A stretch of DNA of 64,000 nt from Candidatus Bathyarchaeota archaeon. Lineage in GTDB: Archaea > Thermoproteota > Bathyarchaeia > Bathyarchaeales > Bathycorpusculaceae. The notes under the pieces were generated by a model. That model had not been told where the DNA came from and searched no databases. It worked only from the letters and a program-made list of their open reading frames with translations. The position numbers and the translations under genes are program-made. Location of the stretch: positions 868,001 through 932,000 of the forward strand of contig JAOZHT010000001.1 in NCBI GenBank assembly GCA_026014735.1, given 5' to 3'. This document shows, in pieces, positions 62,193 to 64,000 of this stretch (positions are counted from its first letter, which is position 1; each line of letters opens with the position of its first letter).

Positions 62193-62313
62193 ACTTGCGT
62201 CTGCTCCATCTTTATGCGATAATTATTTCCAACACCTCTTCTAACCACCTAATAAGCATCGCTCACCTCTAGTGCATCCAAGAAAGCGACTGTTGATTAT
62301 CGTTACCACATAT

Positions 62314-63657
62314 TTATGGGAAATACCAATCTTCAATAAACCGCACGTCAAAACCGCAGGTTTTTTCTTGCCCATAGCGCCTCAGCGGCTTAGTTAAGTG
62401 ACGCTGACTCCGAGTCGAAGTCACATACAACCCCTCCTTGAGTGCACGGGGTATGGCGGATTGGCTCTTTTTCAATTCAGGGTACCTGTTGCCGCAGTGT
62501 TCACAGCGCAGCCCCTGATTTTTACCCATGGATTTGAGGCGTTTGCCACAGTTGGGGCAGATGGGATTTTGGCTCTGCGTTTTTTGGGTGAGATTGAGGA
62601 TGCGGATTTTTTCGAGGTTAACCGTCAATGGCTTAGTCTGTGTGGCTTTATGTGCGGCGCCTACAACTTCGACTTCGTCGCCGACTTCAAGCTGTCGCGC
62701 GATTTTGCGCAGATCACCAGTAGGTTCGTAGGCGGCGCAGTCCACCTCCGCTGAGGCATCCTTGAGAGAGAAGATGACGTGGCGCAGGGGAACTATATGC
62801 GGAGGCTTAGACACCACGCCTTTAACGACGATTGAGCTGTAAGGCTGGATTTGGCTGAGCTGCAAAACCCCCTGTAGATGGGCGTCGGTGCCCTGGTTGC
62901 TTCGGAATATCACCCAGCGCTCCACTGGCTCAAGGGGCTTAACGATGCTGAAGGCTTGCTTAACGATTCCTGCTGATTCCCCGCGGATGCCAAAGAGAAT
63001 CGGGTCGGGTCCACGGGGCGTAATGATCACTCTGCCTTTCTCGTGGTCAACGTTGTTATAGGTGAAGGGCTGGGTTTGGCGGTCCATCTCAAAAATCGAC
63101 GCCTCATCTACCCGGCGTTTGCCCCCGAGGTTTTCGGGTTTGCGGTAGGCGATTAACTCGTAGGTGTGGTCGCAGCGCAGGGTTTCCCCCACCGCCGCCA
63201 AGGCACCGACGATTCCTCGGCAACTGTTAAAGCCCGATGCCTCCGCGCCGAACTTTTTGATGAGCTCCATGGCTTCTTTGAGGGTAACGATGGTTGTTTC
63301 GGCGCGCCTCGAGAACTCTGTTAATTCCTCGGGCACTTCTGCTCCGTTGAAGAAGACTATGCCGGGGTCGGTGCCTTTTTCGTTGACCGCCGAGTGCTCC
63401 TCCCAGAGCGTCAGCGCGGTTTCTCGGATTTGCTCTTCAAACGCCTCAGGATATGTTAATCGCAGGCACAGCGCGCCGTTGCCACGGGTTTTCCAAGGCA
63501 CGTTGGGGTTGAGGCGAATCAGCAGCGGATAATCCAAAAAAGACACATTAAACCGCCTTAGCTTTTCAATGAGAACAGCGGTTAGGTAGGTTGTGCAGCC
63601 TCCCTTGGTTGAGTCAGTGTCATCTAGGCCAATATGCATGGTACGCTGGGTCGTCAA
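62314..63657 (-). CDS. tiaS: tRNA(Ile2) 2-agmatinylcytidine synthetase TiaS
   Basis: This 447-residue protein begins HIGLDDTDSTKGGCTTYL, the TiaS signature of its ATP-using kinase domain. It continues through the FLD/TCKD regions (WKTRGNGALCLRL), an OB fold (SSIVVKGVVSKPPH) and a zinc ribbon (CPNCGKRLKSMGKNQGLRCE), ending in EGLYVTSTRSQRHLTKPL. It attaches agmatine to C34 of tRNA-Ile(CAU), so that it reads AUA. It is an archaeal hallmark. The segment past RRYG is an addition to the usual end. Confidence 0.96.
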   Translation of the reverse strand: MTTQRTMHIGLDDTDSTKGGCTTYLTAVLIEKLRRFNVSFLDYPLLIRLNPNVPWKTRGNGALCLRLTYPEAFEEQIRETALTLWEEHSAVNEKGTDPGIVFFNGAEVPEELTEFSRRAETTIVTLKEAMELIKKFGAEASGFNSCRGIVGALAAVGETLRCDHTYELIAYRKPENLGGKRRVDEASIFEMDRQTQPFTYNNVDHEKGRVIITPRGPDPILFGIRGESAGIVKQAFSIVKPLEPVERWVIFRSNQGTDAHLQGVLQLSQIQPYSSIVVKGVVSKPPHIVPLRHVIFSLKDASAEVDCAAYEPTGDLRKIARQLEVGDEVEVVGAAHKATQTKPLTVNLEKIRILNLTQKTQSQNPICPNCGKRLKSMGKNQGLRCEHCGNRYPELKKSQSAIPRALKEGLYVTSTRSQRHLTKPLRRYGQEKTCGFDVRFIEDWYFP

Positions 63658-63718
63658 GGGCAGGTCTCCGACTGAAACAAAGGGGTGGAAGGTAAAAAAT
63701 ATTTTCAGCCAAAAAAGT

Positions 63719-64000
63719 TTAGGCTGTCTGCATCATCGTTTCGGGCTCAAAAACCATGTGCTCTGGCGTAGGATGGGGCTTCTGCTCGGTGATAATCATG
63801 GTTAACTTAGAGTTTATTTTGCCGACATCCGAAATTTTGTGGCTAATTATGAACTTGAGTTTATCCATGCTGTCGGCGTTGACGTGTGCAATGATGTCAT
63901 ATACGCCCCAGAGGCTATGGGCTTCCTTGACGCCCTCGATTCCTTTCAGAGCATTTAGCACTTGGTTTTCTGCTCCGATCTCCGTATTCAACAAGACATA
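63719..64000 (-). CDS. stand-alone Lrp/AsnC ligand-binding (RAM) domain protein, N-terminus cut by window edge
   Basis: The frame is open to the window edge, reading YVLLNTEIGAENQVLNALKG, GVKEAHSLWGVYDIIAHVNA and a late LTMIITEQ. This is the alpha-beta RAM fold of Lrp/AsnC without a DNA-binding domain, common in archaea as an amino-acid sensor that joins full-length partners. TTG 63994 is an internal codon, so the real start lies just outside. It is 61 bases upstream of tiaS on the same strand. Confidence 0.82.
   Translation of the reverse strand, partial: YVLLNTEIGAENQVLNALKGIEGVKEAHSLWGVYDIIAHVNADSMDKLKFIISHKISDVGKINSKLTMIITEQKPHPTPEHMVFEPETMMQTA

Noticed and set aside
1-64000. CRISPR array
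   Set aside because: No regularly spaced repeats and no Cas proteins are seen; repeats found are single pairs or att sites.

Overview
The window comes from an archaeon. It carries an archaeal-type alanyl-tRNA synthetase, TiaS (tRNA-Ile2 agmatidine synthetase), an archaeal TrmI, NikR, a TFB-like protein, TATA/BRE-like promoters, T-run terminators and an SSV-type integrase. Many genes encode secreted proteins with short tails and small zinc-ribbon proteins, and there is a DnaK/GrpE pair. The combination fits an uncultured TACK-type lineage such as Bathyarchaeia, but that placement is inference from gene style, not from a marker phylogeny.

Region 1 (1-14.2 kb) is ordinary chromosome: a partial HExxH protein with a nuclease-like partner, a secreted DUF3131-like protein, a four-CBS protein, a PAS protein divergent from a single-cyclin-fold TFB-like protein, a PAS/PAS histidine kinase and several secreted or membrane proteins. 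Region 2 (14.4-23.0 kb) concerns metals. It holds an ArsR regulator with its own palindrome and an iron-sulfur operon, a Znu-type zinc ABC transporter, nikR, and a FecBCD-type ABC operon with a methyltransferase. Two copies of the palindrome GTGTTAC-N14-GTAACAC (one with a single mismatch), a form known for NikR, lie here. One is in front of the FecBCD-type operon, which makes nickel its likely substrate. The other is in a 500-bp region without protein genes that can fold into several helices, which suggests a nickel-controlled non-coding RNA.

Region 3 (23.09-50.24 kb) is a 27-kb integrated element, visibly richer in A+T than its flanks. It is bounded by 49-bp direct repeats, the 3' half of tRNA-Val(GAC) on the left and the complete tRNA-Val gene on the right. 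The integrase is split by the integration: its N-terminal part reads into the tRNA at the right end and its C-terminal part leaves the tRNA fragment at the left end, in the same frame across both repeats. No capsid, packaging or recognised replication gene is visible. The cargo is almost all nucleases and helicases: a tight operon of XPD-like helicase, long Argonaute with a decayed PIWI catalytic site, and second helicase; two helicases with nuclease-like C-termini plus a GIY-YIG protein; an operon of a 95-aa protein, an unknown 573-aa protein, a PLD-family protein with zinc ribbons and a small PD-(D/E)XK protein; two further PD-(D/E)XK-like proteins; a HEPN-like protein; and regulators and small Cys-rich proteins. 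This looks like a mobile defence island with possibly undescribed multi-gene systems.

Region 4 (50.3-64 kb) is chromosome again: a small membrane protein, trmI, a radical SAM protein, rubrerythrin, an unknown gene followed by grpE and dnaK (with an unusual Ser in the ATPase phosphate loop), alaS, a secreted protein, a zinc-ribbon protein, tiaS with a nearby remnant of its own C-terminus, and a stand-alone Lrp/AsnC ligand-binding domain cut by the window edge.
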